Positions 1 to 9,464 of a DNA stretch of 64,000 nt are shown piece after piece. The position numbers and the translations under genes were made by a program. Each line of letters starts with the position of its first letter. The stretch's first letter is position 1. Source of the stretch: Pirellula sp. (lineage in GTDB: Bacteria > Planctomycetota > Planctomycetia > Pirellulales > Pirellulaceae); NCBI GenBank assembly GCA_021300155.1, contig JAJTID010000025.1, forward strand, positions 39,844 through 103,843, given 5' to 3'. Under the pieces are notes generated by a model. It did no database searches. It had not been told where the DNA came from and was given only the letters and a program-made list of their open reading frames with translations.

Positions 1-2298
1 TCTCAAGATCGAATCTCGATGAAAAAGTCTCAATGGACAACGATTCTTGACATCGAGGTTACGGGCAAGGTGTCTCAGATTCGCGTATCAAAAGATGGCT
101 CGATGGCAGTTGTCGCCTCCGGTGTTCCAGGGGTTGGTGGTCAGGTTTCCATCGTCTCGATCGCCCAAGGAAAAGTGTCGCCAGTCCGAGTCATCGAAGC
201 TCACCGCGATGCACTTTATGCTGCGGTTCTCAGCCCCGATCATCGTTATGTTGCCACAGCCGGTTATGATCGAATTATTAGGATTTGGCGAGTGGAGGAT
301 GGATCGTTGGTTCGAGAACTGACTGGCCACAATGGGGCTGTTTACGATTTAGATTTTGATCCAACCGGTGCGGTGATCGCGAGTGCGAGCGCGGATGAGA
401 CCATCAAGATTTGGAATGTTGCAACAGGTGAACGATTGGACACCTATGGGCAATGCGAAGCGGAGCAATACGTCGTTCGATTCTCCCCGGATGGCAAACG
501 AGTCATTGCAGCAGGTGCCGACAAACGTATTCGCGTTTGGAAACTGCAGTCGCTAGAGAAAGCGAGCGTTAGCCCGATGCTGTATGCCACGTTCGCCCAC
601 GAGACACCCGTTGTCGCGATGTCGATTTCCCCAGATCAATCCACATTGGCAACCGCCGGCGAAGATGGCTCGATCAAACTCTGGCAACTATCGGATACCT
701 CACCCATCGGAGAGATCGGACGCGCAAGCGATGTGCCCAGTGGGATGCTTTGGACGAGTGAATCGGAGTTGGTCGTCTCCGCGTTGGACGGTCGATTAAC
801 ATATTGCGATGCATCCAAACGGAATCGAAGTGTCGCTGTCGATGAAAACAAAAGCCAAGCTGAAAAATCACCGACGGTGAAGGATCTGCCACTCCAAAAT
901 CTGGTTGATGTTCCCGAGAATTCAGAAAAACGCACGCCCGCGACGGCACAGAAGATTTCTATTGGCAATCGTGTTTCCGGTTCGATCAGCGAAGTAGACT
1001 CGCAACAACCATCGAGCGGAGATTGGTATGCGTTCGGATCGAAAGCGGGGTCCACGACGGTGGTTGCGATCGAAACTGCAGGATCGGATTCTTTGCTAGA
1101 TAGCTTTGTCGATATTCTCGATGCGGAAGCGAATCCGATTTTACGAACTCGATTGCAAGCGGTCCGAGAGTCCTACTTTACCTTCCGAGGAAAAGACTCA
1201 ACGATCGCTGACGATTTTCGATTGCATCGATGGGAAGATATGGAATTGAACGAGTATTTGTATGCAGGGGGAGAAGTCGTTCGACTGTGGCTTTATCCTC
1301 GCGGCCCAGACTCTGGGTTCAAAGTCTATCCCGGCGAAAAGTCGAGGTACACCTATTTTGATACGACCGCGACAACGCATGCTTTGAATGAGCCTGCATG
1401 GATCGTGCGAGAGTTGCAACCAGGGCAAGAGCCGATCCCGAACGGCTTGCCTCTGTTTCCAATCTACTACTGCAACGATGATGAATCAACACGCAAAAGT
1501 GGCAAAGATAGCAAGATCACATTCACGGCTCCCGCAGATGGAACATACTTGGTTCGAGTCCGCGACAACCGTGGCTTAGGCGGTGACAAATACACCTATC
1601 GATTGACACTACAACCGCCAAACCCAAGATTCACGATCCAATTGGAACCGAAAGAATTGGCATTGCGATCGGGCGTTGGAAGTGAGTTTACTGTTGCTGT
1701 AGATCGACGCGACGGACTCGATGAGAAGATTGAATTAGTGGCGGACAATATTCCCGATGGGATTATCATCACAAATCCGCTCGATATCGAAGCGGGACAG
1801 ATTCGAGCCGCTGGGACACTCTTTGTCGCAAAAGAAAAGTTTGATTCACTACCGATGGAGTTTGAATTGAAGCTCACGCCACGGTCTTCCCATGGCACCC
1901 CATCGGATCCCGTCACACTCAAAGTGAAGCGTCAAGACAAACCTGCAATGCAATTCAAGGTGATTGCCAAAGATGCCGCTCTAGATGCGGCCCCTTTGAC
2001 GGAGATCGTAATCCGTGCAGGTACAACCTCGTCTGCATTGATGGTGATTGAGCGAGGGGATTTGAAGGGGGACATTTCCTTTGGCAAAGAAGATAGCGGA
2101 CGCAATTTGCCGCATGGCGTTTACGTTGACAATATCGGGTTGAGCGGATTGTTGATTCCGAATGGGCAATCAAGCCGCGAGGTCTTCATCACGGCAGCCC
2201 CATGGGTCTCGCCCCAAACACGGCAATTCCACATCAAAGCGGCAGTCGATGGTAAACCGACGACTCAACCCATCGTCGTCAGAATCGTTCGAGACTGA
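1..2298 (+). CDS. WD40-repeat protein with pre-peptidase C-terminal-like region (5' end possibly outside window)
   Basis: The frame is open to the left edge; the first ATG is at 19, but no signal peptide follows it, so the true start may lie outside. Counted from that ATG, residues 50-225 carry at least four WD40 blades, each ending in IRIW, IKIW, IRVW or IKLW, which form a beta-propeller. Residues about 310-530 look like a pre-peptidase C-terminal beta-sandwich (DWYAFGSKAGSTTVVAIE; later GTYLVRVRDNRG), followed by an Ig-like tail. In planctomycetes such proteins are usually exported and encoded beside DUF1549/DUF1501 genes with an N-terminal cytochrome-like domain; that part is not visible here. 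The role is unknown, probably envelope protein binding. The family call is sure; the start is not. Confidence 0.85.
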   Translation, partial: SQDRISMKKSQWTTILDIEVTGKVSQIRVSKDGSMAVVASGVPGVGGQVSIVSIAQGKVSPVRVIEAHRDALYAAVLSPDHRYVATAGYDRIIRIWRVEDGSLVRELTGHNGAVYDLDFDPTGAVIASASADETIKIWNVATGERLDTYGQCEAEQYVVRFSPDGKRVIAAGADKRIRVWKLQSLEKASVSPMLYATFAHETPVVAMSISPDQSTLATAGEDGSIKLWQLSDTSPIGEIGRASDVPSGMLWTSESELVVSALDGRLTYCDASKRNRSVAVDENKSQAEKSPTVKDLPLQNLVDVPENSEKRTPATAQKISIGNRVSGSISEVDSQQPSSGDWYAFGSKAGSTTVVAIETAGSDSLLDSFVDILDAEANPILRTRLQAVRESYFTFRGKDSTIADDFRLHRWEDMELNEYLYAGGEVVRLWLYPRGPDSGFKVYPGEKSRYTYFDTTATTHALNEPAWIVRELQPGQEPIPNGLPLFPIYYCNDDESTRKSGKDSKITFTAPADGTYLVRVRDNRGLGGDKYTYRLTLQPPNPRFTIQLEPKELALRSGVGSEFTVAVDRRDGLDEKIELVADNIPDGIIITNPLDIEAGQIRAAGTLFVAKEKFDSLPMEFELKLTPRSSHGTPSDPVTLKVKRQDKPAMQFKVIAKDAALDAAPLTEIVIRAGTTSSALMVIERGDLKGDISFGKEDSGRNLPHGVYVDNIGLSGLLIPNGQSSREVFITAAPWVSPQTRQFHIKAAVDGKPTTQPIVVRIVRD

Positions 2299-2371
2299 CG
2301 CAGATTTCCACTTTGCTGGAGGCAGTAACGCTTTGCGTCGCATTAAACGTTCAAGTCATCACGCTTCAATA

Positions 2372-2656
2372 CTACGCTGCGGGACGACGGAGTGAAACGG
2401 CGTAAAGCATAACGATTGCACCGCAAGCAATGAGGGACCAGGGAAACCATTCCGTCGGTTTAAAGACGCGATTGTTGTTTGTGCGTGGCGGCGGAGCCGA
2501 AAAAAGTCCCCCGTTGTTTTGAGCACGAATCGGTTCGTCGACCACCCCTGCGACTAGCACTGCACTATCGATCAGTAGGCATTCGATCCCAACAATGATC
2601 AATACGATTCCGACTGCGCAAAAAAAAGCTCTCCAAAGGGTGGCTGGCTTTATCAT
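2372..2656 (-). CDS. Small two-helix membrane protein, function unknown
   Basis: A 94-residue protein has an N-terminal transmembrane helix (ALWRAFFCAVGIVLIIVGIE, residues about 5-25), an approximately 45-residue loop probably outside the membrane, and a second helix near the C-terminus (WSLIACGAIVMLYAVSL). The frame is open to 2713, but the ATG at 2656 has AAAGGA seven bases upstream and begins just before the first helix, so I use it. The loop ends in a KPTEWFPWS stretch resembling small uncharacterised planctomycete membrane proteins I know by pattern only. It stands alone, convergent with the WD40 gene. No function is assigned. Confidence 0.7.
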   Translation of the reverse strand: MIKPATLWRAFFCAVGIVLIIVGIECLLIDSAVLVAGVVDEPIRAQNNGGLFSAPPPRTNNNRVFKPTEWFPWSLIACGAIVMLYAVSLRRPAA

Positions 2657-3043
2657 TAGAGGATCCTTTGCGAATCGTTGAACGGAGCGAGAGTGAATTT
2701 CATCTCGTTCCATCGTCCTCCGATTTTGACTTTCTTGCGGGAATCAAAAAAGACACGAAAACATCGAGAGGATCGGTTGTAATGGCAATTGTGCGGGGAA
2801 TCAGCATCTTCACATCCGAGAAAATCGTCTTGAAATCAGTCCTGTCCCCGTCAAAAATTTCCTCGTTACTCTATTTCAAGGGGACGATACCGTGTATCGG
2901 TTGCCACCAGTGGCGTGCGATATTATTATGTTGACCTGGTTTTAAGGGCGTTCATCCCCGAATTGCTCCAGCGTGACCTCCTCTCAACCCCGGAGTTCGA
3001 GTCATGTTCACATCTCTAAATCTTCAACAATTGGGACGGTCCT
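2657..3043. other. Intergenic region upstream of the Gfo/Idh/MocA gene
   Basis: I see no convincing coding sequence here. It separates two divergent genes, so it should hold both promoters. The short frames present lack a ribosome site and resemble no known protein. Confidence 0.6.
2901..2929 (+). promoter_or_regulatory. Candidate sigma-70-type promoter for the oxidoreductase gene
   Basis: TTGCCA at 2901-2906 and TATTAT at 2924-2929 are separated by 17 bases and face the gene starting at 3044, leaving a leader of about 110 bases. This is by eye only; other AT-rich hexamers are nearby. Confidence 0.4.
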
Positions 3044-4537
3044 ATGTCAGGAACAACTCGCCGCAAATTTATTCAAAGCTCTACTGCAGTCGGTGCCTCG
3101 ACTATCGGAGCTGGTTACTTTGTATCCGCAGGCTCCACAACGGCTCTTAGCAACTCCGCGATCGAAAAGCTCAACGTCGCTTGTATCGGCGTTGGCGGAA
3201 AAGGAGGCAGTGACTCCAGCAATGCAGCTCTTTTCGGTAACGTGATCGCCATGTGCGACGTTGATCGAAACACCCTCCAAGGGAAGAGCAAAGCACCCGA
3301 ATTCAAGAACGCTGAAAAGTTCACGGACTACCGCGAATTGTTCGCCAAATACGGTAAGCAAATCGACATCATCAATGTTAGCACCCCAGACCACATGCAC
3401 GCGGTGATCACGTTGGAGGCCATGCGTCTCGGGATTAGTTGCTATACCCAAAAGCCTTTGACCCGAACTATCTACGAAGCGAGATTGCTCGCGAATGTTG
3501 CCAAAGAAACCGGCGTTTGCACGCAGATGGGAAATCAAGGAACGGCCTTGGACTCCTCACGCGAAGCTATCGCTCAACTGAAGTCAGGTGTGCTCGGCAC
3601 GCTGAAAGAAGTTTACGCATGGTCGAACCGACCTGTTTGGGCACAAGGTCCCGGTCGACGAATGGACATGGCATCTTTCGCAGCGCAAGCCTACAAAGAA
3701 GACGCGAAAGAAGCTCCAAAATTGGTTCAATCGAAGCACAACGAAATCCTTCGCGCGATGGAACGTGTCGATTGGAAGAGCTGGATCGGAGTGGCTCAAG
3801 ATCGCGATTACTGGCCAGGTCTCTACCACAGCTTCCAGTTCCGCGGTTGGTGGGACTTCGGTACCGGTGCGTTGGGCGATATGGCTTGCCATCAACTAAC
3901 TGTTCCCTTCGCTGCTTGTGGCCTCCGAGATCCGATCTCGGTTCAAGCGAAAACGACTGGACACGATTTCGATAGCTTCCCAGCAAGCTCGGTCATCAAG
4001 TTCGAGTTCCCAGAAACCGCCGAACGACCAGCGATTCCATTCTGGTGGTATGATAGAAAAGGCAATAAGCCACCGAAAGAAGTCTTTGCCAAATGGGGAA
4101 TCGACAAGGTTGCAGACAGCGGCGTGCTCATCATTGGTGACAAGGGTGCGTTCTATAGCTCGGATGACTATTGCGGCAAGTACGAACTGAAGGGTGTCGA
4201 GAAAGTCAAAGTCGACTTCGAAAAAGCCGAGAACAAAGGTAGCAACGACGTCAACAACATGTACGAGTTGTTCCGCGCCAAGAGTGCAGGCAATCCGATG
4301 ATTTGCAAGTCGAACTTCATCGATCGCGCCGGTCCACTCACCGAAACCATCTTGCTAGGAAACCTTGCCGTTTGGGCTGCTGCCAAAGGTGGCGATGGTG
4401 GGGAGATGGGTGAATGGGGCGAAAAGGTCGAATGGGACGCAAAAAATCTCAAGGTTACGAACTTGGCGTCACTCAAAACCCCTGGCGTTGCCGATTTGAT
4501 CAAGCCAAAGTATCGCGAAGGTTACAGGCTCGATTAA
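3044..4537 (+). CDS. Tat-exported Gfo/Idh/MocA-family NAD(P)-dependent oxidoreductase
   Basis: This 497-residue protein starts with a twin-arginine signal (TRRKFIQSSTAVGAS, residues 5-19), so it is probably folded with its cofactor in the cytoplasm and then exported. A Rossmann fold follows (ACIGVGGKGG near residue 47, then MCDVD). The family Lys-Pro motif is in CYTQKPLTRT, with Gln in place of the more common Glu. The C-terminal half carries the family's alpha/beta domain. Members oxidise or reduce sugars and related polyols; the substrate cannot be predicted. Planctomycetes encode large numbers of these exported paralogues. It has its own upstream region and looks monocistronic. Confidence 0.92.
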   Translation: MSGTTRRKFIQSSTAVGASTIGAGYFVSAGSTTALSNSAIEKLNVACIGVGGKGGSDSSNAALFGNVIAMCDVDRNTLQGKSKAPEFKNAEKFTDYRELFAKYGKQIDIINVSTPDHMHAVITLEAMRLGISCYTQKPLTRTIYEARLLANVAKETGVCTQMGNQGTALDSSREAIAQLKSGVLGTLKEVYAWSNRPVWAQGPGRRMDMASFAAQAYKEDAKEAPKLVQSKHNEILRAMERVDWKSWIGVAQDRDYWPGLYHSFQFRGWWDFGTGALGDMACHQLTVPFAACGLRDPISVQAKTTGHDFDSFPASSVIKFEFPETAERPAIPFWWYDRKGNKPPKEVFAKWGIDKVADSGVLIIGDKGAFYSSDDYCGKYELKGVEKVKVDFEKAENKGSNDVNNMYELFRAKSAGNPMICKSNFIDRAGPLTETILLGNLAVWAAAKGGDGGEMGEWGEKVEWDAKNLKVTNLASLKTPGVADLIKPKYREGYRLD

Positions 4538-4651
4538 TTCTCGAGTTCAGTAGATAATAAGCATCGCAACGGTGTGCATCGAGGCATCCACCTCGACGGT
4601 CGCATCGTTGCGATTTTGTTTTACCCCACCAATTCATCTGCAGGATCTTTG

Positions 4652-5965
4652 ATGCGTACCAGTCAATTGAGGCGATTTGTTTGTGCCACCATAGTTGTTT
4701 CTGTTGCTTGGAACGCATGGTCGTCTAATCAATTGCTAATCGCGGCGGAACCTGTTGCCCCGACCGCTTCAGGATTGCCAATGGCCAGTACCGCCGTATT
4801 GGATGTTTCGGCGACCGATGTCGATGCAGCCAAAAGACGCATCGCCTCTCTCGGTTCCGTCGCGAAGCTGACCATCGAAGGAGACAAACTGGTCGAGATC
4901 GTGATCACAGAGGGTTCGCAATTAACTCCCGCAGATTTCGATCTCTTCGGGAAGCTCACCGATTTGAGAAAATTCCAAGTGCTCAATTGTCGAGCGCTCA
5001 ATACAGAGATCGCCGCCAAACTAAATGGTCTCAAGCAATTAAAGTCGCTTGCGCTGACCAACACTGTGATCGACGATGTCGCGGTCGAAAACATTGTGAA
5101 GTCGTTTCCAGTGTTGATCGAGTTGGATTTGTCATCGAATGCCAACATGTCTAGCCAAATCCTCACGCCGATTTCCGAAATGACTCAACTGCAACAGCTC
5201 TTGCTCGTGCAGAATCGCATCAACGAAATCGGAACACGACGATTGACAAAGCTTCAAGAGCTCAAGGTAGTCGATCTTCGCGGGAATATGGAAGCAGGCG
5301 ACATGACCATGGAAGTACTTGCGGGGTTGCCTAAACTGAAGGCGCTCAAGCATCGGAGCACGGCCGTCAGTGATTACGGCATGGAACTGCTGTCCAAGAA
5401 TACAACGATTGAAAACATGTTGATCCAAGACTTTGCGATCACGGGACAGTCAGGTCAGCATCTTGCAAAGCTCAGCAAACTTTCACAACTAGAGATTATC
5501 CGATGCCAAGGGTTTGGCAACGACGGAGTCCTTGCGTTGAAGGGAATGAATTTGCAACGCTTGACCCTTCGCGATCTACCAGTTGTCGATGATTCCTCGA
5601 TGGAGGTTTTCAAGGAAATGCCCAAGCTTAAACGTCTGTACATCCATGAGATTAGCGGTATCACCGACAGTGGATTGGCAAATCTTGCAGGCACACCAAC
5701 ACTCGAATTACTGGACATCTGGAGCGTACCCGGAATGACAGATGCTTCGATGGACGTTATTGCGGCACTACCGAATCTGAAGGAGCTGTCGATTCGTTCG
5801 ACGAGCGTCTCTGATGCTGCGATCGATGCGATCTTGAAAATGCCAAAACTAGAGTCGCTAACCATCAAGGAAAACGGTTCTGTGACCGACGCTGGGTTGA
5901 AAAAGCTCGCTTCCAAAAAATGGAAGAAGCTCGATATTGGTTCCGATAAATCCAGTGACGAATAG
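4652..5965 (+). CDS. Secreted leucine-rich-repeat protein
   Basis: The protein has 437 residues. The frame extends up to 4574, but AGGA six bases before the ATG at 4652 and an immediate signal peptide (MRTSQLRRFVCATIVVSVAW..., cleavage probably after the AA-containing segment near residue 35) fix the start. From about residue 85 to the end it is a run of leucine-rich repeats of about 24 residues (for example LKSLALTNTVIDDVAVENIV, LELLDIWSVPGMTDASMDVI), the superhelix type with a T/D-rich turn common in planctomycetes. No enzymatic domain is seen. It is probably an exported binding protein. It lies 26 bases before surE on the same strand, so read-through into surE is possible. Confidence 0.88.
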   Translation: MRTSQLRRFVCATIVVSVAWNAWSSNQLLIAAEPVAPTASGLPMASTAVLDVSATDVDAAKRRIASLGSVAKLTIEGDKLVEIVITEGSQLTPADFDLFGKLTDLRKFQVLNCRALNTEIAAKLNGLKQLKSLALTNTVIDDVAVENIVKSFPVLIELDLSSNANMSSQILTPISEMTQLQQLLLVQNRINEIGTRRLTKLQELKVVDLRGNMEAGDMTMEVLAGLPKLKALKHRSTAVSDYGMELLSKNTTIENMLIQDFAITGQSGQHLAKLSKLSQLEIIRCQGFGNDGVLALKGMNLQRLTLRDLPVVDDSSMEVFKEMPKLKRLYIHEISGITDSGLANLAGTPTLELLDIWSVPGMTDASMDVIAALPNLKELSIRSTSVSDAAIDAILKMPKLESLTIKENGSVTDAGLKKLASKKWKKLDIGSDKSSDE

Positions 5966-5991
5966 TCCAACGCAAAAACGAAAACCGACCC

Positions 5992-6774
5992 GTGAATATA
6001 CTCTTGGCGAATGATGATGGCATTTATGCCCCCGGTTTGCATGCACTACGGCAAACGCTTGAACGATTAGGTAACGTACTGGTGGTGGCACCAGCCACCG
6101 AACAAAGTGGTGTAGGACATTCCATCACCTACCTGACGCCGTTGACTTGCAAAGAACTTTGGGAAGACGAGTTCTTTCGTGGATGGGCTGTTGATGGCTC
6201 ACCGGCTGACTGCGTTAAGCTGGGAGTTTCCGAGTTATCAAAAGAACCGATCGACTTAGTTGTGAGTGGTATCAATGGCGGGTTGAACGCTGGAATCAAC
6301 GTTCTCTACTCAGGCACCGTGGCGGCTGCAATCGAAGGAGCTTTCTTTCGATTGCCAAGTATCGCTGTGTCATTGGAGCACGACGAGCACGCTGACTTCG
6401 AGGCCGCTGCCGAAATCGCGGTAGACATGATCCGGCAAATCTTGGTTCATCAAGGAGATCGCCAAGATCTATACAATATCAACATCCCTACCGCTGCGAC
6501 TCAATCGTATCGCAAAGGGATTTATCCCGAGGTTCATTGCGTTCCGATGGGTGTTGAACGCTACGGAGATCACTATATCAAACGACAGGATCCCAAGGGA
6601 CGCAATTATTATTGGTCGACCAACGATCCACCGCCACGTCCCACGGATCATGAAACCGATCTGAACGCGCTAGCAGCAGGGCATGTGACATTAACACCAC
6701 TTCAGTTTGATATGACCAAGCATGCGTTGTTAAATGAAATGCAGTCTTGGGGAGTGAAGCTTGGTTCGAAATGA
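5992..6774 (+). CDS. surE: 5'/3'-nucleotidase SurE
   Basis: A 260-residue cytoplasmic enzyme that hydrolyses the phosphate from nucleoside 5'- and 3'-monophosphates; the family acts in nucleotide salvage and stationary-phase survival. It begins with GTG, giving the family N-terminus NILLANDDGIYAPG, where the paired Asp residues 8 and 9 bind the divalent metal. The further SurE signatures VDGSPADCVKLG, VSGINGGLNAGINVLYSGTV and AAAIEG are all present and in order. The length is typical. It follows the LRR gene closely and precedes the BRCT/TPR gene by 67 bases. Nothing appears to be missing. Confidence 0.97.
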   Translation: MNILLANDDGIYAPGLHALRQTLERLGNVLVVAPATEQSGVGHSITYLTPLTCKELWEDEFFRGWAVDGSPADCVKLGVSELSKEPIDLVVSGINGGLNAGINVLYSGTVAAAIEGAFFRLPSIAVSLEHDEHADFEAAAEIAVDMIRQILVHQGDRQDLYNINIPTAATQSYRKGIYPEVHCVPMGVERYGDHYIKRQDPKGRNYYWSTNDPPPRPTDHETDLNALAAGHVTLTPLQFDMTKHALLNEMQSWGVKLGSK

Positions 6775-6841
6775 TGCGAGCCGAAAATAGAATGATATTC
6801 GTTCAACCGTTGTCTAGCGATACGAACCCAAAGAGGGACAG

Positions 6842-8059
6842 ATGAATAGCCAAGGTTCGGACGATGCACGACTGTTTCTTTCTGGAAAGCGAGTTGCTTT
6901 CGTTGGCAAGCTAGGGGCGTTTTCTCGCAAAGAGGCCAATCAACTGGTTCGTGATCACGGCGCTGATGCCGTCGATCGCGATATGAACGATGTGGATTGG
7001 ATCGTCATTGGAGCAGATGAGCTACCAGGGGAAGATGTCTCCCCCTTGTTGAGCGATGCTGTCCGACGCAGGCTTCGAGACGGTTCAACGCAATTGATCC
7101 ATGAGCACGAACTGTGGCAACGATTGCAACTGGTGGAGCAAAGCTCAAAGCAGCTTTATACACCGGCGATGATGGCAGGTCTCCTCAAAACTCCAGTGCG
7201 AAATATCCGACGTTGGCATCGCATGGGATTGCTATCTGCTTCCAAAGTGACGCATCGACTGCCCTACTTTGATTTTGAACAAGTTCAAAATGCTAGGCAA
7301 CTAGCTTCGTGGATAGGCAAGGGAGCACGCCCGGCGGACATCGTCAAGCAGCTCGCCAACTTCTCGCCATGGGTTGAAAAACGATCCTTGATCGATTTGG
7401 ACTTAGTGGTGGATGGCAGACGATTATTGCTTCGTCAGGGAGGCCGACTGTTAGGCGCAAATGGCCAGCTCCATTTGGATTTCGACATTGACGATTCGGT
7501 AGCGGTTTCCGATGACTCGCTTCCCATCGTGTTGGCTGCGCAGCCAGCCTATTTAGGGGAAAGCCACGAGATTGCAAACGATCAGCCGCCTACCGACATC
7601 GAGAATTGGAAACGCGATGATTTGCTTCGCATGGCGGAAGAGCTAGAGGACGCGGGGCAATTGGATCAATCGATCGAATGGTATCGTGTTATCCTCTCGC
7701 GATACGGATTGCACGCCGAGGTTTGTTTTCAACTTGCCGAACTCCTCTATCGAACAGGCGATGTCTCGGCAGCTCGTGAGCGTTATTACAATGCCATCGA
7801 ACTAGACGAAGACTTCATCGAAGCGCGAGTCAACTTAGGCTGCGTCTTGGCCGAGTTAGGAAATTTGGAACTGGCGATCGCCGCCTTCCAAGGAGCATTG
7901 GTCAAGGACGATCGTTATCCCGATGTGCATTACCATTTGGCCAAATGCCTGGATGAAGTCTCCAATGTAGACCTCGCAGGACGACATTGGTTACGATTCT
8001 TACAGCTTTCCCCACAAAGCCCGTGGGCCGACGAAGCCATCGAGCGTTTGGGACGCTAA
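6842..8059 (+). CDS. BRCT - MerR-type HTH - TPR multidomain protein
   Basis: This 405-residue soluble protein has three recognisable parts. Residues about 10-95 resemble a BRCT domain (LSGKRVAFVGKLGAFSRKEA, then DVDWIVIGADE), as found at the end of NAD-dependent DNA ligase. Residues about 100-165 resemble a MerR-type winged helix (LYTPAMMAGLLKTPVRNIRR, then WHRMGLL). Residues about 255-405 are tetratricopeptide repeats, with typical NLGCVLAELGNLELAIAAFQ and HYHLAKCLDEVS helices. BRCT is known for phosphopeptide or DNA-end binding and MerR for promoter binding, so a DNA-associated regulator or scaffold is plausible, but I infer this from domains alone. The start at 6842 is an ATG with AGAGGGA a few bases upstream. 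Confidence 0.85.
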   Translation: MNSQGSDDARLFLSGKRVAFVGKLGAFSRKEANQLVRDHGADAVDRDMNDVDWIVIGADELPGEDVSPLLSDAVRRRLRDGSTQLIHEHELWQRLQLVEQSSKQLYTPAMMAGLLKTPVRNIRRWHRMGLLSASKVTHRLPYFDFEQVQNARQLASWIGKGARPADIVKQLANFSPWVEKRSLIDLDLVVDGRRLLLRQGGRLLGANGQLHLDFDIDDSVAVSDDSLPIVLAAQPAYLGESHEIANDQPPTDIENWKRDDLLRMAEELEDAGQLDQSIEWYRVILSRYGLHAEVCFQLAELLYRTGDVSAARERYYNAIELDEDFIEARVNLGCVLAELGNLELAIAAFQGALVKDDRYPDVHYHLAKCLDEVSNVDLAGRHWLRFLQLSPQSPWADEAIERLGR

Positions 8060-8090
8060 AGTAGCGATTCGCTCCGCGAACCTTCTTGGC

Positions 8091-8681
8091 CTAAGCAATC
8101 GGCTTGGCAACGAATTTTTCCGAGGTGACAGGCCTTGCCAAATAGTCACCACCAAAACACATGGGGCTATATTTCTCGTGGACTGGGCCATCGACATAGT
8201 GTGGTGTCCAGCCAGTCATATCTTCGAAAAATCGAATGCATCGAATGTGGCGATTGTCGCAAAGATTGAACCAGTGCTTCATTCCTCGAGGCACATTGAT
8301 CATGTCGCCACTCTCAACGGTGACACCAAAAATCGGACCACCTTCGGGATGCAAATGAAAAATTCCTTTTCCTGAAACGGTGAATCGCACTTCGTCCTCG
8401 CTGTGCGTATGCTCTTTGTTAAACTTCTGTAGCATGGCGTCGAGGTTCGGCGTTTGCGGATTCACATTGATCACATCCGCGGTCAAGAACCCACCCTTGG
8501 TTTTGACGGCTTCGATTTCCGGTTGGTACTCGGACAGAATGTCTGCATCGGTCGCCTCCGGTTTGAGTCGCCCCTCCACTTGCCAGTGTTCATACCAAAT
8601 GCCAAATGGCTTCAAGAAAGCGGAAATCTCGGCAGGATCGTTGATGGTCTTGTTTTGATCTTGGATAAAGACGCTGGCCAT
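8091..8681 (-). CDS. mtnD: Acireductone dioxygenase (cupin)
   Basis: A 196-residue cupin that cleaves the acireductone intermediate of the methionine salvage pathway with O2 to give the 2-keto acid precursor of methionine (Fe form). The metal ligands stand out: His91, His93 and Glu97 in HTHSEDEVRF, and His136 in PRGMKHWFNL. The frame is open upstream to 8738, but the ATG at 8681 gives the normal length and N-terminus. No other methionine-salvage gene is in view, so the pathway genes are scattered. It is convergent with the BRCT/TPR gene, 31 bases away. Confidence 0.93.
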   Translation of the reverse strand: MASVFIQDQNKTINDPAEISAFLKPFGIWYEHWQVEGRLKPEATDADILSEYQPEIEAVKTKGGFLTADVINVNPQTPNLDAMLQKFNKEHTHSEDEVRFTVSGKGIFHLHPEGGPIFGVTVESGDMINVPRGMKHWFNLCDNRHIRCIRFFEDMTGWTPHYVDGPVHEKYSPMCFGGDYLARPVTSEKFVAKPIA

Positions 8682-9165
8682 GATTCGAATTTTGGTAGGT
8701 TGGAGAAAGGGAGAGGTAAAGAACCAATACGAGATCATTAAATATACCGCAAGATCCCATTGCCGACTACGCGCTGCGTTACGAAGCGGCCCCGCTCACT
8801 CCACCGACACCTCCATAGTATTCGGCGACGCATCCTGATGATGGAGCGATCCGATGAAGTCGTTTTCTTTTTCGTGCCATCCATTTCTCTTGCACTCGTC
8901 GCATCTCTTTGAAAATTACAAAACTACTGTGCACGTCCTTTCTCCTGCCTCCTGACGCTTTTTTCGCGTCAATCTTCACGCAATCCTTACAGTTGGAAGA
9001 TGGGAACTGGCTGAAAGTCCCAACCATTCACCAATTCTCTTTAATTGTGAGAAAACGTATTTCTAGTCAATGACCATTCCACTAAACTCTTGTTGTTCCT
9101 TGGAGCGTGTTGTTCCTTGGAGCGTGTTGTTCCTTGGAAAGAAATTTTCTTTAAGGAGCATTCTT
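8682..9165. other. Long intergenic region with a hairpin and a 17-bp tandem repeat
   Basis: No convincing gene is present. The region contains the upstream side of the divergent mtnD and secreted-protein genes, a small hairpin (TGACGC at 8953-8958, GCGTCA at 8966-8971) and the tandem repeat listed separately. An 82-codon frame on the minus strand (8779-9027) has low-complexity composition and no ribosome site. Confidence 0.55.
9091..9139. repeat. 17-bp tandem repeat, nearly three copies
   Basis: The unit TGTTGTTCCTTGGAGCG occurs at 9091-9107 and 9108-9124, with a partial third copy from 9125 that diverges at about 9139. It sits directly before the Shine-Dalgarno site of the gene at 9166, so it is part of that gene's leader or promoter region. 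Confidence 0.95.
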
Positions 9166-9444
9166 ATGAAGAAAGAATGGATGGCATTTTTGTCGGTTGG
9201 CGTCTTAGGCTTTGCCTCCTACCTGGGCACTGTCTCACAAGGTACTGACTTTGTTGTTGAAGTGGAAGAAGTATGTGCCCCAGAAGCGGTAGTGCTTGAT
9301 GAAAATGGAGATCTTTTACCGTTACCGATCGAACCTCTGAATTGGCTAGGTGGGGCGCAACCCGTCTTCGTGGACATGGAAGGACTTGTCGGTGAGATAC
9401 GATCGTCAACGGAAGTAGTTCAAGCGACATCTACATTAATCTAA
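9166..9444 (+). pseudogene. 5' part of a frameshifted secreted-protein gene
   Basis: The ATG at 9166 is preceded by AAGGAG with seven bases spacing and begins a signal peptide (MKKEWMAFLSVGVLGFASYL), followed by an acidic segment. The frame ends after 92 residues in a poor-looking tail. Around 9391-9396 the sequence reads GGTGAGATACG; removing one GA makes the reading pass directly into the downstream frame, giving a continuous sensible sequence (GLVGDTIVNGSSSSDIYINL) that joins the gene at 9465-10103. The two pieces are therefore most simply one gene interrupted by a 2-bp duplication, or by a sequencing error. No known domain is recognised. Confidence 0.75.
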
Positions 9445-9464
9445 GCGATGACGATCAGCATACA

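Noticed and set aside
8779..9027. An 82-codon minus-strand frame upstream of the frameshifted gene
   Set aside because: Low-complexity tail and no ribosome site; not supported.
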